From Maratus speciosus (taxonomy: Eukaryota > Arthropoda > Arachnida > Araneae > Salticidae): DNA of 64,000 bases. The stretch spans positions 156,172,012-156,236,011 of the forward strand of contig OZ010791.1 in the NCBI GenBank assembly GCA_963932465.1. Reading direction: 5' to 3'. Shown in pieces: positions 1 to 10,794 of this stretch (positions are counted from its first letter, which is position 1; each line of letters begins with the position of its first letter). The position numbers and the translations under genes are program-made. The notes below the pieces were generated by a model that did no database searches, had not been told where the DNA came from, and saw nothing but the letters and a program-made list of their open reading frames with translations.

Positions 1-5
1 GGTCA
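1..5 (+). tRNA. 3' end of a tRNA-Trp gene cut by the window edge
   Basis: The window opens on the last five bases of the tRNA (GGTCA), followed by the usual trailer AATGTGTGGGAC and a T-run. The rest of this copy lies outside the window. Confidence 0.85.
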
Positions 6-732
6 AATGTGTGGGACTTTTTTTTTCTTTCAAATAATAAACAGAGAATGAATATAAGTATAGTATCGAAACAGTATTTATAGATAGGAACTAACAATTA
101 AACACAACCTAAAAGTCATCAATACAAGTAAATAAAAAAAAATAGGTAAGTAATATAAAACAAGTAATATATATATATATATATATATAAAGAAAAAAAA
201 AAGACAATTCCTATTTAGGTCAATAAGAGATTTTTTTTCTTCCATTCTTCTTTCCTTTTGAGTGGCGCTTAAAATGCCTTGATCAAGAAGAGGGCTCTCT
301 CGGTCTTAAAATAAATTGATCCAGAAGAGGGCTCTCTCTATTATTGAAAATTATTTAATTTAATTTAATTAATGAATTAATATTTTGAAAAAAACTGGAT
401 TAACATCAAGTGTCATCCACTACAAGTTTAAAAAAACGTATTTGAGCTTGATTGGATGAATAATAAGTATTTTATTAACGATTGAAAATTTGAACAATAT
501 ATATATAGCGAGAGTGTGAGCTAATAGTAGGAACTGAAAAATAGTTTCACTTCGATGAGAAATAATTAATTAGTTCGCTTTATACGCAGTCGGGTTTTTT
601 GATTATTTAAAAAATATTGTTTATTTAAAATTTCAAATAAAGTTTAGTTGGAATCACCCTGACTTTCGGGTTACCGCGGTTCGGATTAATGAGGTTTTAC
701 TACATATTATTTTTGTATACAAGACGGCGTGT

Positions 733-804
733 GGCCTGGTGGCGCAACGGTAGCGCGTCTGACCCCAGATCAGAAGGTTGCGTGTTCAAACCACGTGCGG
801 GTCA
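733..804 (+). tRNA. tRNA-Trp(CCA)-like, C33 variant, acceptor mismatch
   Basis: Differs from the reference copy (1530-1601) in three places: C33 replaces the normally invariant U33, C60 replaces U60, and C66 is G, which loses the pair with G7. Type-A flank. The C33 and the extra acceptor mismatch make it probably non-functional in translation, although both internal Pol III boxes remain. Confidence 0.75.
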
Positions 805-1529
805 AATGTGAGGGACTTTTTTTTTTCTTTCAAATAATAAACAGAGAATGAATATAAGTATAGTATCGAAACAGTATTTATAGATAGGAACTAACAATTA
901 AACAGAACCTAAAAGTCATCAATACAAGTAAATAAAAAAAAAATAGGTAAGTAATATAAAACAAGTAATATATATATATATATATAAAGAAAAAAAAAAG
1001 ACAATTCCTATTTAGGTCAATAAGAGATTTTTTTTCTTTCATTCTTCTTTCCTTTTGAGTGGCGCTTAAAATGCCTTGATCAAGAAGAGGGCTCTCTCGG
1101 TCTTAAAATAAATTGATCCAGAAGAGGGCTCTCTCTATTATTGAAAATTATTTAATTTAATTTAATTAATGAATTAATATTTTGAAAAAAACTGGATTAA
1201 CATCAAGTGTCATCCACTACAAGTTTAAAAAAACGTATTTGAGCTTGATTGGATGAATAATAAGTATTTTATTAACGATTGAAAATTTGAACAATATATA
1301 TATAGCGAGAGTGTGAGCTAATAGTAGGAACTGAAAAATAGTTTCACTTCGATGAGAAATAATTAATTAGTTCGCTTTTTACGCAGTCGGGTTTTTTGAT
1401 TATTTAAAAAATATTGTTTATTTAAAATTTCAAATAAAGTTTAGTTCGAATCACCCTGACTTTCGGGTTACCGCGGTTCGGAATAATGAGGTTTTACTAC
1501 ATATTATTTTTGTATACAAGATGGCGTGT

Positions 1530-1601
1530 GGCCTGGTGGCGCAACGGTAGCGCGTCTGACTCCAGATCAGAAGGTTGCGTGTTCAAATCACGTCCGGGTC
1601 A
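1530..1601 (+). tRNA. tRNA-Trp (anticodon CCA), reference copy
   Basis: Folds as a complete 72-nt cloverleaf and would carry tryptophan to UGG codons in the cytosol. Acceptor GGCCTGG pairs with CCGGGTC, with wobbles G2-U71 and U5-G68. D stem is GCGC/GCGC with G18G19 in the loop. Anticodon stem is TCTGA/TCAGA with loop CUCCAGA, giving U33 and anticodon CCA. T stem is GCGTG/CACGT with loop TTCAAAT. Discriminator is A73; there is no intron and no encoded CCA, as in eukaryotes. Box A (TGGCGCAACGG) and box B (GTTCAAATC) are intact, and a T8 terminator follows 12 nt downstream. Except in acceptor pairs it matches the animal tRNA-Trp sequence I recall. Type-A flank (ACTAC form) with U33. The following spacer holds a TIR element and a truncated SINE. 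Confidence 0.96.
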
Positions 1602-1613
1602 AATGTGTGGGAC

Positions 1614-1621
1614 TTTTTTTT
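1614..1621 (+). terminator. Pol III T-run terminator (representative)
   Basis: T8 lies 12 nt after the tRNA 3' end, preceded by AATGTGTGGGAC. Nearly every copy has a T-run of 7-12 here. That fits transcription by RNA polymerase III from the internal boxes with a short 3' trailer. Confidence 0.85.
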
Positions 1622-1778
1622 CTTTCAAATAATAAACAGAGAATGAATATGAGTATATACTGAACATGTGTATCGAAACAGTATTTATAGATAGGAACTA
1701 ACAATTAAACACAACCTAAAAGTCATCAATACAAGTAAATAAAACAAGTTGGAAATTGCTCGTCAAACGTGGCAAATG

Positions 1779-2661
1779 AGGTGCGTTCGTACTATAACTA
1801 GTTTTATAATTATTTTTTGCACCCCATATTGTACTGAATGTATACTTTTTTGCACTTCATAAAGCGCATAGTCTGATACATCATTAAAATGCACTTCCAA
1901 TAATTTTTTCCCATTCCCCGTAATGTAACGGAACACTTTTGACTGTCCCTGTAATTAAACTATACATCCGATTTTCCTAAAATTTGAAATAGCTCAACAA
2001 AACTTTGCAACAATTATATCTTTAAAATTTCAGACCATTCGGAAGGCTGTAATATCATTAAAATGCACTTGCAATAATTTTTCCCATTCCCCGTAATGTA
2101 ACGTAACACTTTCGACTGTCCCTGTAATTAAACTATACATCCGATTTTCCTAAAATTTGAAATAGCTCAACAAAACTTTGCAACAATTATATCTTTAAAA
2201 TTTCAGACCATTCGGAAGGCTGTAATATCATTAAAATGCACTTGCAATAATTTTTCCCATTGGCCGTAATGTAAAGAAAAACTTTTGACTGTCCCTGTAA
2301 TTAAACTATGCATCCGATTTTCCTAAAATTTGAAATGGCTCGACAAAATTTTGCAACAGTTATATCTTTAAAATTTCAGATCATTCGGAAGGCTGTAATA
2401 TCATTAAAATGCACTTGCAATAATTTTTCCCATTGGCCGTAATGTAAAGAAAAACTTTTGACTGTCCCTGTAATTAAACTATACATCCGATTTTCATAAA
2501 ATTTGAAATGGCTCGACAAAATTTTGCAACAATCATATATTTGAAATTTCAGACCATTCGGTTGGGTAGTTTTTGCTCTGTTACATGCGGACAGACGGAC
2601 GGACGGACGGACTGAACGACGATTATAGGTGCTACGTATTTATATAATTACGAACGCACCT
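1779..2661. mobile_element. Non-autonomous TIR element with four 173-bp internal repeats
   Basis: A 13-bp terminal inverted repeat (AGGTGCGTTCGTA at 1779, complement at 2649-2661) bounds 883 bp with no long open frame. Inside are four head-to-tail repeats of 173-174 bp, starting near 1881, 2051, 2224 and 2397, each containing 'TCATTAAAATGCACTT'. A (GGAC)n microsatellite lies near 2590-2610. About 34 bp to the left of the TIR (from 1745) is also foreign to the monomer, so the true left end may lie outside the TIR. No clear target-site duplication. Superfamily not assigned. Confidence 0.75.
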
Positions 2662-2836
2662 AAAAAAAGGATAAGTAATATAAAACAAGTAATATATATA
2701 TATATATATATATAAAGAAAAAAAAAGACAATTCCTATTTAGGTCAATAAGAGATTTTTTTTCTTCCATTCTTCTTTCCTCTTGAGTGGCGCTTAAAATG
2801 CCTTGATCAAGAAGAGGGCTCTCTCGGTCTTAAAAT

Positions 2837-2974
2837 AAATTGATCCAGAGTGGGTTGATTTTTGACGGCCAATTATCTACACGAGGGATATAGGCCCGGG
2901 GGGGGAGTGCCCTCCGTGGGGGTCTTTCTAAGGGAACCTAATCCGTATTAACGCATGGAGAAAATTGATCCAGA
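2837..2974 (-). mobile_element. 5'-truncated SINE (copy 1 of 13) with its 13-bp TSD
   Basis: The element body is 2850-2961 on the minus strand, flanked by AAATTGATCCAGA at 2837-2849 and 2962-2974. It contains only the 3' part of the SINE found complete at 3711-3946: the tRNA head is missing and the 3' end reads 'caaaaatcaaccca'. Truncation plus a target-site duplication is the mark of LINE-driven retrotransposition. It sits between the two 23-bp direct repeats of the monomer, so the insertion duplicated part of the second repeat. Confidence 0.88.
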
Positions 2975-3382
2975 AGAGGTTTCTCTCTGTTATTGAAAAT
3001 TATTTAATTTAATTTAATTAATGAATTAATATTTTGAAAAAAACTGGATTAACATCAAGTGTCATCCACTACAAGTTTAAAAAAACGTATTTGAGCTTGA
3101 TTGGATGAATAATAAGTATTTTATTAACGATTGAAAATTTGAACAATATATATATAGCGAGAGTGTGAGCTAATTGTAGGAACTGAAAAATAGTTTCACT
3201 TCGATGAGAAATAATTAATTAGTTCGCTTTTTACGCAGTCGGGTTTTTTGATTATTTAAAAAAATATTGTTTATTTAAAATTTCAAATAAAGTTTAGTTG
3301 GAATCACCCTGACTTTCGGGTTACCGCGGTTCGGATTAATGAGGTTTTAGTACATATTATTTTTGTATACAAGACGGCGCGT

Positions 3383-3454
3383 GGCCTGGTGGCGCAACGG
3401 TAGCGCGTCTGACTCCAGATCAGAAGGTTGCGTGTTCAAATCACGTCCGGGTCA
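3383..3454 (+). tRNA. tRNA-Trp (CCA)
   Basis: Identical to the reference copy over 72 nt. Type-A flank in the AGTAC form, with 'ggcgcgtgg' just upstream instead of 'ggcgtgtgg'. A T9 terminator follows, then a full-length SINE 257 bp downstream. Confidence 0.95.
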
Positions 3455-3696
3455 AATGTGTGGGACTTTTTTTTTCTTTCAAATAATAAACAGAGAATGA
3501 ATATGAGTATAGTATCGAAACAGTATTTATAGATAGGAACTAACAATTAAACACAACCTAAAAGTCATCAATACAAGTAAATAAAAAAAAATAGGTAAGT
3601 AATATAAAACAAGTAATATATATATATATATATATATATATAAAGGAAAAAAAAAGACAATTCCTATTTAGGTCAATAAGAGATTTTTTTTTTCTT

Positions 3697-3960
3697 CCAT
3701 TCTTCTTTCCGGCCCCACCAGTGGCCGAAAGGTTCTGCTCTCGAAGCTGGTAGACGGGAGGTGCTGGGTTCGATCCCAATCGCGCCCGTCGGCCTAATCG
3801 TTCGGAGTTTTCGTGGTTTTCTTCGAGCCGTGGATCTTCCATGCGTTAATACGGATTAGGTTCCCATAGAAAGACCCCCACGGAGGGCACTCCCCCCGGG
3901 CCTATATCCCTCGTGTAGATAATTGGCCGTCAAAAATCAACCCAACCCATTCTTCTTTCC
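3697..3960 (+). mobile_element. Full-length tRNA-derived SINE (copy F1) with 14-bp TSD
   Basis: Body 3711-3946, 236 bp. CCATTCTTCTTTCC is repeated at 3697-3710 and 3947-3960. The head is a decayed type-II tRNA, probably tRNA-Ser-like: box A TGGCCGAAAGG, a CGA-like anticodon loop, a long variable arm and box B GGGTTCGATCCC. The body has the 'cgtggttttc ... acggattaggttcc ... gacccccacggaggg' layout that I recall from SINEs of arthropods and molluscs; the family name cannot be confirmed here. It ends in 'aatcaacccaac' rather than poly(A). Confidence 0.9.
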
Positions 3961-4437
3961 TTTTGAGTGGCGCTTAAAATGCCTTGATCAAGAAGAGGGC
4001 TCTCTCGGTCTTAAAATAAATTGATCCAGAAGAGGGCTCTCTCTATTATTGAAAATTATTTAATTTAATTTAATTAATGAATTAATATTTTGAAAAAAAC
4101 TGGATTAACATCAAGTGTCATCCACTACAAGTTTAAAAAAACGTATTTGAGCTTGATTGGATGAATAATAAGTATTTTATTAACGATTGAAAATTTGAAC
4201 AATATATATATAGCGAGAGTGTGAGCTAATAGTAGGAACTGAAAAATAGTTTCACTTCGATGAGAAATAATTAATTAGTTCGCTTTTTACGCAGTCGGGT
4301 TTTTTGATTATTTAAAAAATATTGTTTATTTAAAATTTCAAATAAAGTTTAGTTCGAATCACCCTGACTTTCGGGTTACCGCGGTTCGGATTAATGAGGT
4401 TTTAGTACATATTATTTTTGTATACAAGACGGCGTGT

Positions 4438-4509
4438 GGCCTGGTGGCGCAACGGTAGCGCGTCTGACTCCAGATCAGAAGGTTGCGTGTTCAAATCACG
4501 TTCGGGTCA
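4438..4509 (+). tRNA. tRNA-Trp (CCA), U66 variant
   Basis: One change from the reference: C66 is T, so G7-C66 becomes a G-U wobble at the base of the acceptor stem. Otherwise intact with U33. Its trailer reads GGGACTC before a T7 run. Type-A flank, AGTAC form. Confidence 0.92.
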
Positions 4510-5235
4510 AATGTGTGGGACTCTTTTTTTCTTTCAAATAATAAACAGAGAATGAATATAAGTATAGTATCGAAACAGTATTTATAGATAGGAACTAACA
4601 ATTAAACACAACCTAAAAGTCATCAATACAAGTAAATAAAAAAAAATAGGTAAGTAATATAAAACAAGTAATATATATATATATATATATAAAGAAAAAA
4701 AAAAGACAATTCCTATTTAGGTCAATAAGAGATTTTTTTTCTTCCATTCTTCTTTCCTTTTGAGTGGCGCTTAAAATGCCTTGATCAAGAAGAGGGCTCT
4801 CTCGGTCTTAAAATAAATTGATCCAGAAGAGGGCTCTCTCTATTATTGAAAATTATTTAATTTAATTTAATTAATGAATTAATATTTTGAAAAAAACTGG
4901 ATTAACATCAAGTGTCATCCACTACAAGTTTAAAAAAACGTATTTGAGCTTGATTGGATGAATAATAAGTATTTTATTAACGATTGAAAATTTGAACAAT
5001 ATATATATAGCGAGAGTGTGAGCTAATTGTAGGAACTGAAAAATAGTTTCACTTCGATGAGAAATAATTAATTAGTTCGCTTTTTACGCAGTCGGGTTTT
5101 TTGATTATTTAAAAAAATATTGTTTATTTAAAATTTCAAATAAAGTTTAGTTGGAATCACCCTGACTTTCGGGTTACCGCGGTTCGGATTAATGAGGTTT
5201 TAGTACATATTATTTTTGTATACAAGACGGCGCGT

Positions 5236-5307
5236 GGCCTGGTGGCGCAACGGTAGCGCGTCTGACTCCAGATCAGAAGGTTGCGTGTTCAAATCACGTC
5301 CGGGTCA
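5236..5307 (+). tRNA. tRNA-Trp (CCA)
   Basis: Identical to the reference. It is the copy of 3383-3454 in the 1853-bp tandem duplication, sharing the 'ggcgcgtgg' flank, the AAAAAAATATTG run and the downstream SINE. Confidence 0.95.
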
Positions 5308-5549
5308 AATGTGTGGGACTTTTTTTTTCTTTCAAATAATAAACAGAGAATGAATATGAGTATAGTATCGAAACAGTATTTATAGATAGGAACTAACAAT
5401 TAAACACAACCTAAAAGTCATCAATACAAGTAAATAAAAAAAAATAGGTAAGTAATATAAAACAAGTAATATATATATATATATATATATATATAAAGGA
5501 AAAAAAAAGACAATTCCTATTTAGGTCAATAAGAGATTTTTTTTTTCTT

Positions 5550-5813
5550 CCATTCTTCTTTCCGGCCCCACCAGTGGCCGAAAGGTTCTGCTCTCGAAGC
5601 TGGTAGACGGGAGGTGCTGGGTTCGATCCCAATCGCGCCCGTCGGCCTAATCGTTCGGAGTTTTCGTGGTTTTCTTCGAGCCGTGGATCTTCCATGCGTT
5701 AATACGGATTAGGTTCCCATAGAAAGACCCCCACGGAGGGCACTCCCCCCGGGCCTATATCCCTCGTGTAGATAATTGGCCGTCAAAAATCAACCCAACC
5801 CATTCTTCTTTCC
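5550..5813 (+). mobile_element. Full-length tRNA-derived SINE (copy F2)
   Basis: Body 5564-5799 with the same 14-bp target-site duplication as F1, exactly 1853 bp downstream and without an evident difference. Same insertion event, carried by segmental duplication and not by a new transposition. Confidence 0.9.
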
Positions 5814-6291
5814 TTTTGAGTGGCGCTTAAAATGCCTTGATCAAGAAGAGGGCTCTCTCGGTCTTAAAATAAATTGATCCAGAAGAGGGCTCTCTCTATT
5901 ATTGAAAATTATTTAATTTAATTTAATTAATGAGTTAATATTTTGAAAAAAAACTGGATTAACATCAAGTGTCATCCACTACAAGTTTAAAAAAACGTAT
6001 TTGAGCTTGATTGGATGAATAATAAGTATTTTATTAACGATTGAAAATTTGAACAATATATATATAGCGAGAGTGTGAGCTAATAGTAGGAACTGAAAAA
6101 TAGTTTCACTTCGATGAGAAATAATTAATTAGTTCGCTTTTTACGCAGTCGGGTTTTTTGATTATTTAAAAAATATTGTTTATTTAAAATTTCAAATAAA
6201 GTTTAGTTCGAATCACCCTGACTTTCGGGTTACCGCGGTTCGGATTAATGAGGTTTTAGTACATATTATTTTTGTATACAAGACGGCGTGT

Positions 6292-6363
6292 GGCCTGGTG
6301 GCGCAACGGTAGCGCGTCTGACTCCAGATCAGAAGGTTGCGTGTTCAAATCACGTTCGGGTCA
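6292..6363 (+). tRNA. tRNA-Trp (CCA), U66 variant
   Basis: Same C66->T change and same GGGACTC trailer as 4438-4509; these two are partners in the 1853-bp duplication. U33 intact. Confidence 0.92.
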
Positions 6364-7160
6364 AATGTGTGGGACTCTTTTTTTCTTTCAAATAATAAAC
6401 AGAGAATGAATATAAGTATAGTATCGAAACAGTATTTATAGATAGGAACTAGCAATTAAACACAACCTAAAAGTCATCAATACAAGTAAATAAAAAAAAA
6501 TAGGTAAGTAATATAAAACAAGTAATATATATATATATATATATAAAGAAAAAAAAAAGACAATTCCTATTTAGGTCAATAAGAGATTTTTTTTCTTCCA
6601 TTCTTCTTTCCTTTTGAGTGGCGCTTAAAATGCCTTGATCAAGAAGAGGGCTCTCTCGGTCTTAAAATAAATTGATCCAGAAGAGGGCTCTCTCTATTAT
6701 TGAAAATTATTTAATTTAATTTAATTAATGAATTAATATTTTGAAAAAAACTGGATTAACATCAAGTGTCATCCACTACAAGTTTAAAAAAACGTATTTG
6801 AGCTTGATTGGATGAATAATAAATATTTTATTAACGATTGAAAATTTGAACAATATATATATAGCGAGAGTGTGAGCTAATAGTAGGAACTGAAAAATAG
6901 TTTCACTTCGATGAGAAATAATTAATTAGTTCGCTTTATACGCAGTCGGGTTTTTTGATTATTTAAAAAATATTGTTTATTTAAAATTTCAAATAAAGTT
7001 TAGTTGGAATCACCCTGACTTTCGGGTTACCGCGGTTCGGATTAATGAGGTTTTAGTACATATTATTTTTGTATACAAGACGGCGTGTGGCCTGGTGGCG
7101 CAACGGTAGCGCGTCTGACTCCAGATCAGAAGGTTGCGTGTTCAAATCACGTCCGGGTCA
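6364..7160 (+). repeat. Representative simple monomer (797 bp) of the array
   Basis: Runs from the end of one tRNA to the end of the next, without passengers. In order it holds: the trailer and T-run; an AT-rich spacer with 'caaataataaacagag'; (TA)n; a poly-purine then poly-pyrimidine tract; GAGTGGCGC; two copies of a 23-bp repeat TTGATC(A/C)AGAAGAGGG... with 37-bp period; TTTAATTTAATTTAATTAATGA; a long AT-rich middle; then 'ACCCTGACTTTCGGGT' (a small hairpin), CCGCGG, GGTTCGGATTA and the tRNA. No open frame of note. Confidence 0.9.
7089..7160 (+). tRNA. tRNA-Trp (CCA)
   Basis: Identical to the reference; type-A flank in the AGTAC form; T9 terminator at 7173-7181. Confidence 0.95.
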
Positions 7161-7321
7161 AATGTGTGGGACTTTTTTTTTCTTTCAAATAATAAACAGA
7201 GAATGAATATAAGTATAGTATCGAAACAGTATTTATAGATAGGAACTAACAATTAAACACAACCTAAAAGTCATCAATACAAGTAAATAAAAAAAAATAG
7301 GTAAGTAATATAAAACAAGTA

Positions 7322-7344
7322 ATATATATATATATATATATATA
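7322..7344. repeat. (TA)n microsatellite of the monomer (representative)
   Basis: Pure AT dinucleotide run, present at the same place in all simple monomers and varying in length between copies. The 6.3-kb island interrupts the array at this same position in another monomer. Confidence 0.9.
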
Positions 7345-7433
7345 AAGAAAAAAAAAAGACAATTCCTATTTAGGTCAATAAGAGATTTTTTTTCTTCCAT
7401 TCTTCTTTCCTTTTGAGTGGCGCTTAAAATGCC

Positions 7434-7493
7434 TTGATCAAGAAGAGGGCTCTCTCGGTCTTAAAATAAATTGATCCAGAAGAGGGCTCTCTC
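7434..7493 (+). repeat. Pair of 23-bp direct repeats (representative)
   Basis: TTGATCAAGAAGAGGGCTCT (and CTC) at 7434-7456 and the same with one change (C for A) at 7471-7493. They are 37 bp apart start to start. Each contains the near-palindrome AGAGGGCTCT. Present in every monomer; the second copy is the target of the truncated SINE. Confidence 0.9.
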
Positions 7494-7800
7494 TATTATT
7501 GAAAATTATTTAATTTAATTTAATTAATGAATTAATATTTTGAAAAAAACTGGATTAACATCAAGTGTCATCCACTACAAGTTTAAAAAAACGTATTTGA
7601 GCTTGATTGGATGAATAATAAGTATTTTATTAACGATTGAAAATTTGAACAATATATATATAGCGAGAGTGTGAGCTAATAGTAGGAACTGAAAAATAGT
7701 TTCACTTCGATGAGAAATAATTAATTAGTTCGCTTTATACGCAGTCGGGTTTTTTGATTATTTAAAAAATATTGTTTATTTAAAATTTCAAATAAAGTTT

Positions 7801-7843
7801 AGTTGGAATCACCCTGACTTTCGGGTTACCGCGGTTCGGATTA
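7801..7843 (+). promoter_or_regulatory. Two box-B-like motifs upstream of the tRNA (representative)
   Basis: AGTTGGAATCAC at 7801 (AGTTCGAATCAC in most block-2 copies) and GGTTCGGATTA at 7833-7843 resemble the Pol III box B core GTTCRANNC. They flank a hairpin, ACCC...GGGT, and CCGCGG. They lie about 45-90 bp upstream of the tRNA, with no box A or cloverleaf around them. They could be extra TFIIIC sites or relics. The role is inference only. Confidence 0.3.
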
Positions 7844-7887
7844 ATGAGGTTTTAGTACATATTATTTTTGTATACAAGACGGCGTGT

Positions 7888-7959
7888 GGCCTGGTGGCGC
7901 AACGGTAGCGCGTCTGAATCCAGATCAGAAGGTTGCGTGTTCAAATCACGTCCGGGTCA
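7888..7959 (+). tRNA. tRNA-Trp (CCA), A32 variant
   Basis: One change: C32 to A in the anticodon loop (AUCCAGA); U33 and CCA kept. The trailer reads GTGTGGTAC, as after 14166-14237, which marks the two as counterparts in the 8-kb duplication. Confidence 0.88.
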
Positions 7960-8688
7960 AATGTGTGGTACTTTTTTTTTCTTTCAAATAATAAACAGAG
8001 AATGAATATAAGTATAGTATCGAAACAGTATTTATAGATAGGAACTAACAATTAAACACAACCTAAAAGTCATCAATAGAAGTAAATAAAAAAAAATAGG
8101 TAAGTAATATAAAACAAGTAATATATATATATATATATATATATAAAGAAAAAAAAAAGACAATTCCTAGTTAGGTCAATAAGAGATTTTTTTTCTTCCA
8201 TTCTTCTTTCCTTTTGAGTGGCGCTTAAAATGCCATGATCAAGAAGAGGGCTCTCTCGGTCTTAAAATAAATTGATCCAGAAGAGGGCTCTCTCTATTAT
8301 TGAAAATTATTTAATTTAATTTAATTAATGAATTAATATTTTGAAAAAAACTGGATTAACATCAAGTGTCATCCACTACAAGTTTAAAAAAACGTATTTG
8401 AGCTTGATTGGATGAATAATAAGTATTTTATTAACGATTGAAAATTTGAACAATATATATATAGCGAGAGTGTGAGCTAATAGTAGGAACTGAAAAATAG
8501 TTTCACTTCGATGAGAAATAATTAATTAGTTCGCTTTTTACGCAGTCGGGTTTTTTGATTATTTAAAAAATATTGTTTATTTAAAATTTCAAATAAAGTT
8601 TAGTTCGAATCACCCTGACTTTCGGGTTACCGCGGTTCGGATTAATGAGGTTTTAGTACATATTATTTTTGTATACAAGACGGCGTGT

Positions 8689-8760
8689 GGCCTGGTGGCG
8701 CAACAGTAGCGCGTCTGACTCCAGATCAGAAGGTTGCGTGTTCAAATCACGTCCGGGTCA
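8689..8760 (+). tRNA. tRNA-Trp (CCA), G18A variant
   Basis: The D loop reads AACAGTA in place of AACGGTA, so the first of the invariant G18G19 pair is A. This should weaken the D-loop/T-loop contact and also changes box A. Otherwise as the reference. Function doubtful. Confidence 0.8.
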
Positions 8761-9489
8761 AATGTGTGGGACTTTTTTTTTCTTTCAAATAATAAACAGA
8801 GAATGAATATAAGTATAGTATCGAAACAGTATTTATAGATAGGAACTAACAATTAAACACAACCTAAAAGTCATCAATAGAAGTAAATAAAAAAAAATAG
8901 GTAAGTAATATAAAACAAGTAATATATATATATATATATATATATAAAGAAAAAAAAAAGACAATTCCTAGTTAGGTCAATAAGAGATTTTTTTTCTTCC
9001 ATTCTTCTTTCCTTTTGAGTGGCGCTTAAAATGCCATGATCAAGAAGAGGGCTCTCTCGGTCTTAAAATAAATTGATCCAGAAGAGGGCTCTCTCTATTA
9101 TTGAAAATTATTTAATTTAATTTAATTAATGAATTAATATTTTGAAAAAAACTGGATTAACATCAAGTGTCATCCACTACAAGTTTAAAAAAACGTATTT
9201 GAGCTTGATTGGATGAATAATAAGTATTTTATTAACGATTGAAAATTTGAACAATATATATATAGCGAGAGTGTGAGCTAATAGTAGGAACTGAAAAATA
9301 GTTTCACTTCGATGAGAAATAATTAATTAGTTCGCTTTTTACGCAGTCGGGTTTTTTGATTATTTAAAAAATATTGTTTATTTAAAATTTCAAATAAAGT
9401 TTAGTTCGAATCACCCTGACTTTCGGGTTACCGCGGTTCGGATTAATGAGGTTTTAGTACATATTATTTTTGTATACAAGATGGCGTGT

Positions 9490-9561
9490 GGCCTGGTGGC
9501 GCAACGGTAGCGCGTCTGACTCCAGATCAGAAGGTTGCGTGTTCAAATCACGTCCGGGTCA
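9490..9561 (+). tRNA. tRNA-Trp (CCA)
   Basis: Identical to the reference. 'aagatggcgtgt' upstream and the T8 trailer match copy 1530-1601. It starts the second copy of the 8-kb duplication. Confidence 0.95.
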
Positions 9562-9738
9562 AATGTGTGGGACTTTTTTTTCTTTCAAATAATAAACAGA
9601 GAATGAATATGAGTATATACTGAACATGTGTATCGAAACAGTATTTATAGATAGGAACTAACAATTAAACACAACCTAAAAGTCATCAATACAAGTAAAT
9701 AAAACAAGTTGGAAATTGCTCGTCAAACGTGGCAAATG

Positions 9739-10794
9739 AGGTGCGTTCGTACTATAACTAGTTTTATAATTATTTTTTGCACCCCATATTGTACTGAATG
9801 TATACTTTTTTGCACTTCATATAGCGCATAGTCTGATACATCATTAAAATGCACTTCCAATAATTTTTTCCCATTCCCCGTAATGTAACGGAACACTTTT
9901 GACTGTCCCTGTAATTAAACTATACATTCGATTTTCCTAAAATTTGAAATAGCTCAACAAAACTTTGCAACAATTATATCTTTAAAATTTCAGACCATTC
10001 GGAAGGCTGTAATATCATTAAAATGCACTTGCAATAATTTTTCCCATTCCCCGTAATGTAACGGAACACTTTCGACTGTCCCTGTAATTAAACTATACAT
10101 CCGATTTTCCTAAAATTTGAAATAGCTCAACAAAACTTTGCAACAATTATATCTTTAAAATTTCAGACCATTCGGAAGGCTGTAATATCATTAAAATGCA
10201 CTTGCAATAATTTTTCCCATTGGCCGTAATGTAAAGAAAAATTTTTGACTGTCCCTGTAATTAAACTATGCATCCGATTTTCCTAAAATTTGAAATGGCT
10301 CGACAAAATTTTGCAACAGTTATATCTTTAAAATTTCAGATCATTCGGAAGGCTGTAATATCATTAAAATGCACTTGCAATAATTTTTCCCATTGGCCGT
10401 AATGTAAAGAAAAACTTTTGACTGTCCCTGTAATTAAACTATACATCCGATTTTCCTAAAATTTGAAATGGCTCGACAAAATTTTGCAACAGTTATATCT
10501 TTAAAATTTCAGATCATTCGGAAGGCTCTAATATCATTAAAATGCACTTTCAATAATTTTTCCCATTGGCCGTAATGTAAAGAAAAACTTTTGACTGTCC
10601 CTGTAATTAAACTATACATCCGATTTTCATAAAATTTGAAATGGCTCGACAAAATTTTGCAACAATCATATATTTGAAATTTCAGACCATTCGGTTGGGT
10701 AGTTTTTGCTCTGTTACATGCGGACAGACGGACGGACGGACGGACTGAACGACGACTATAGGTGCTACGTATTTATATAATTACGAACGCACCT
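9739..10794. mobile_element. Non-autonomous TIR element with five 173-bp internal repeats
   Basis: Same element, flanks and 13-bp TIRs (AGGTGCGTTCGTA at 9739, complement at 10782-10794) as 1779-2661. It has five internal repeats, starting near 9841, 10011, 10184, 10357 and 10530. Its 1056 bp equals 883 + 173, so one internal repeat was gained or lost since duplication. No coding capacity. Confidence 0.78.

Larger units (their letters stand above)
2975..6680 (+). repeat. 1853-bp tandem duplication of a SINE-bearing monomer pair
   Basis: The tRNA at 3383, SINE F1 and tRNA 4438 (U66) recur at 5236, 5564 and 6292, an offset of 1853-1854 bp, with nearly no differences. Borders are approximate because both lie in monomer sequence. 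The second copy of the 8-kb duplication has only one such pair. Confidence 0.8.

Noticed and set aside
733..804. Suppressor or recoded tRNA from the C33 change
   Set aside because: Loop length is unchanged and positions 34-36 still read CCA. The change is at 33, not in the anticodon.
3711..3792. Functional tRNA-Ser(CGA) gene
   Set aside because: The tRNA-like part lacks a paired acceptor stem and is followed directly by a SINE body and a target-site duplication. It is a SINE head.
3558..5695. 94-codon open frames on the minus strand, found twice (and a shorter one at 11702)
   Set aside because: They read backward through the SINE tRNA head and then the (TA)n tract (repeating Tyr-Ile). They are identical because the DNA was duplicated, and are not genes.
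7434..7493. CRISPR-like repeats
   Set aside because: Only two 23-bp repeats with a constant 14-bp gap, the same in every monomer, in a eukaryotic setting. There are no variable spacers.
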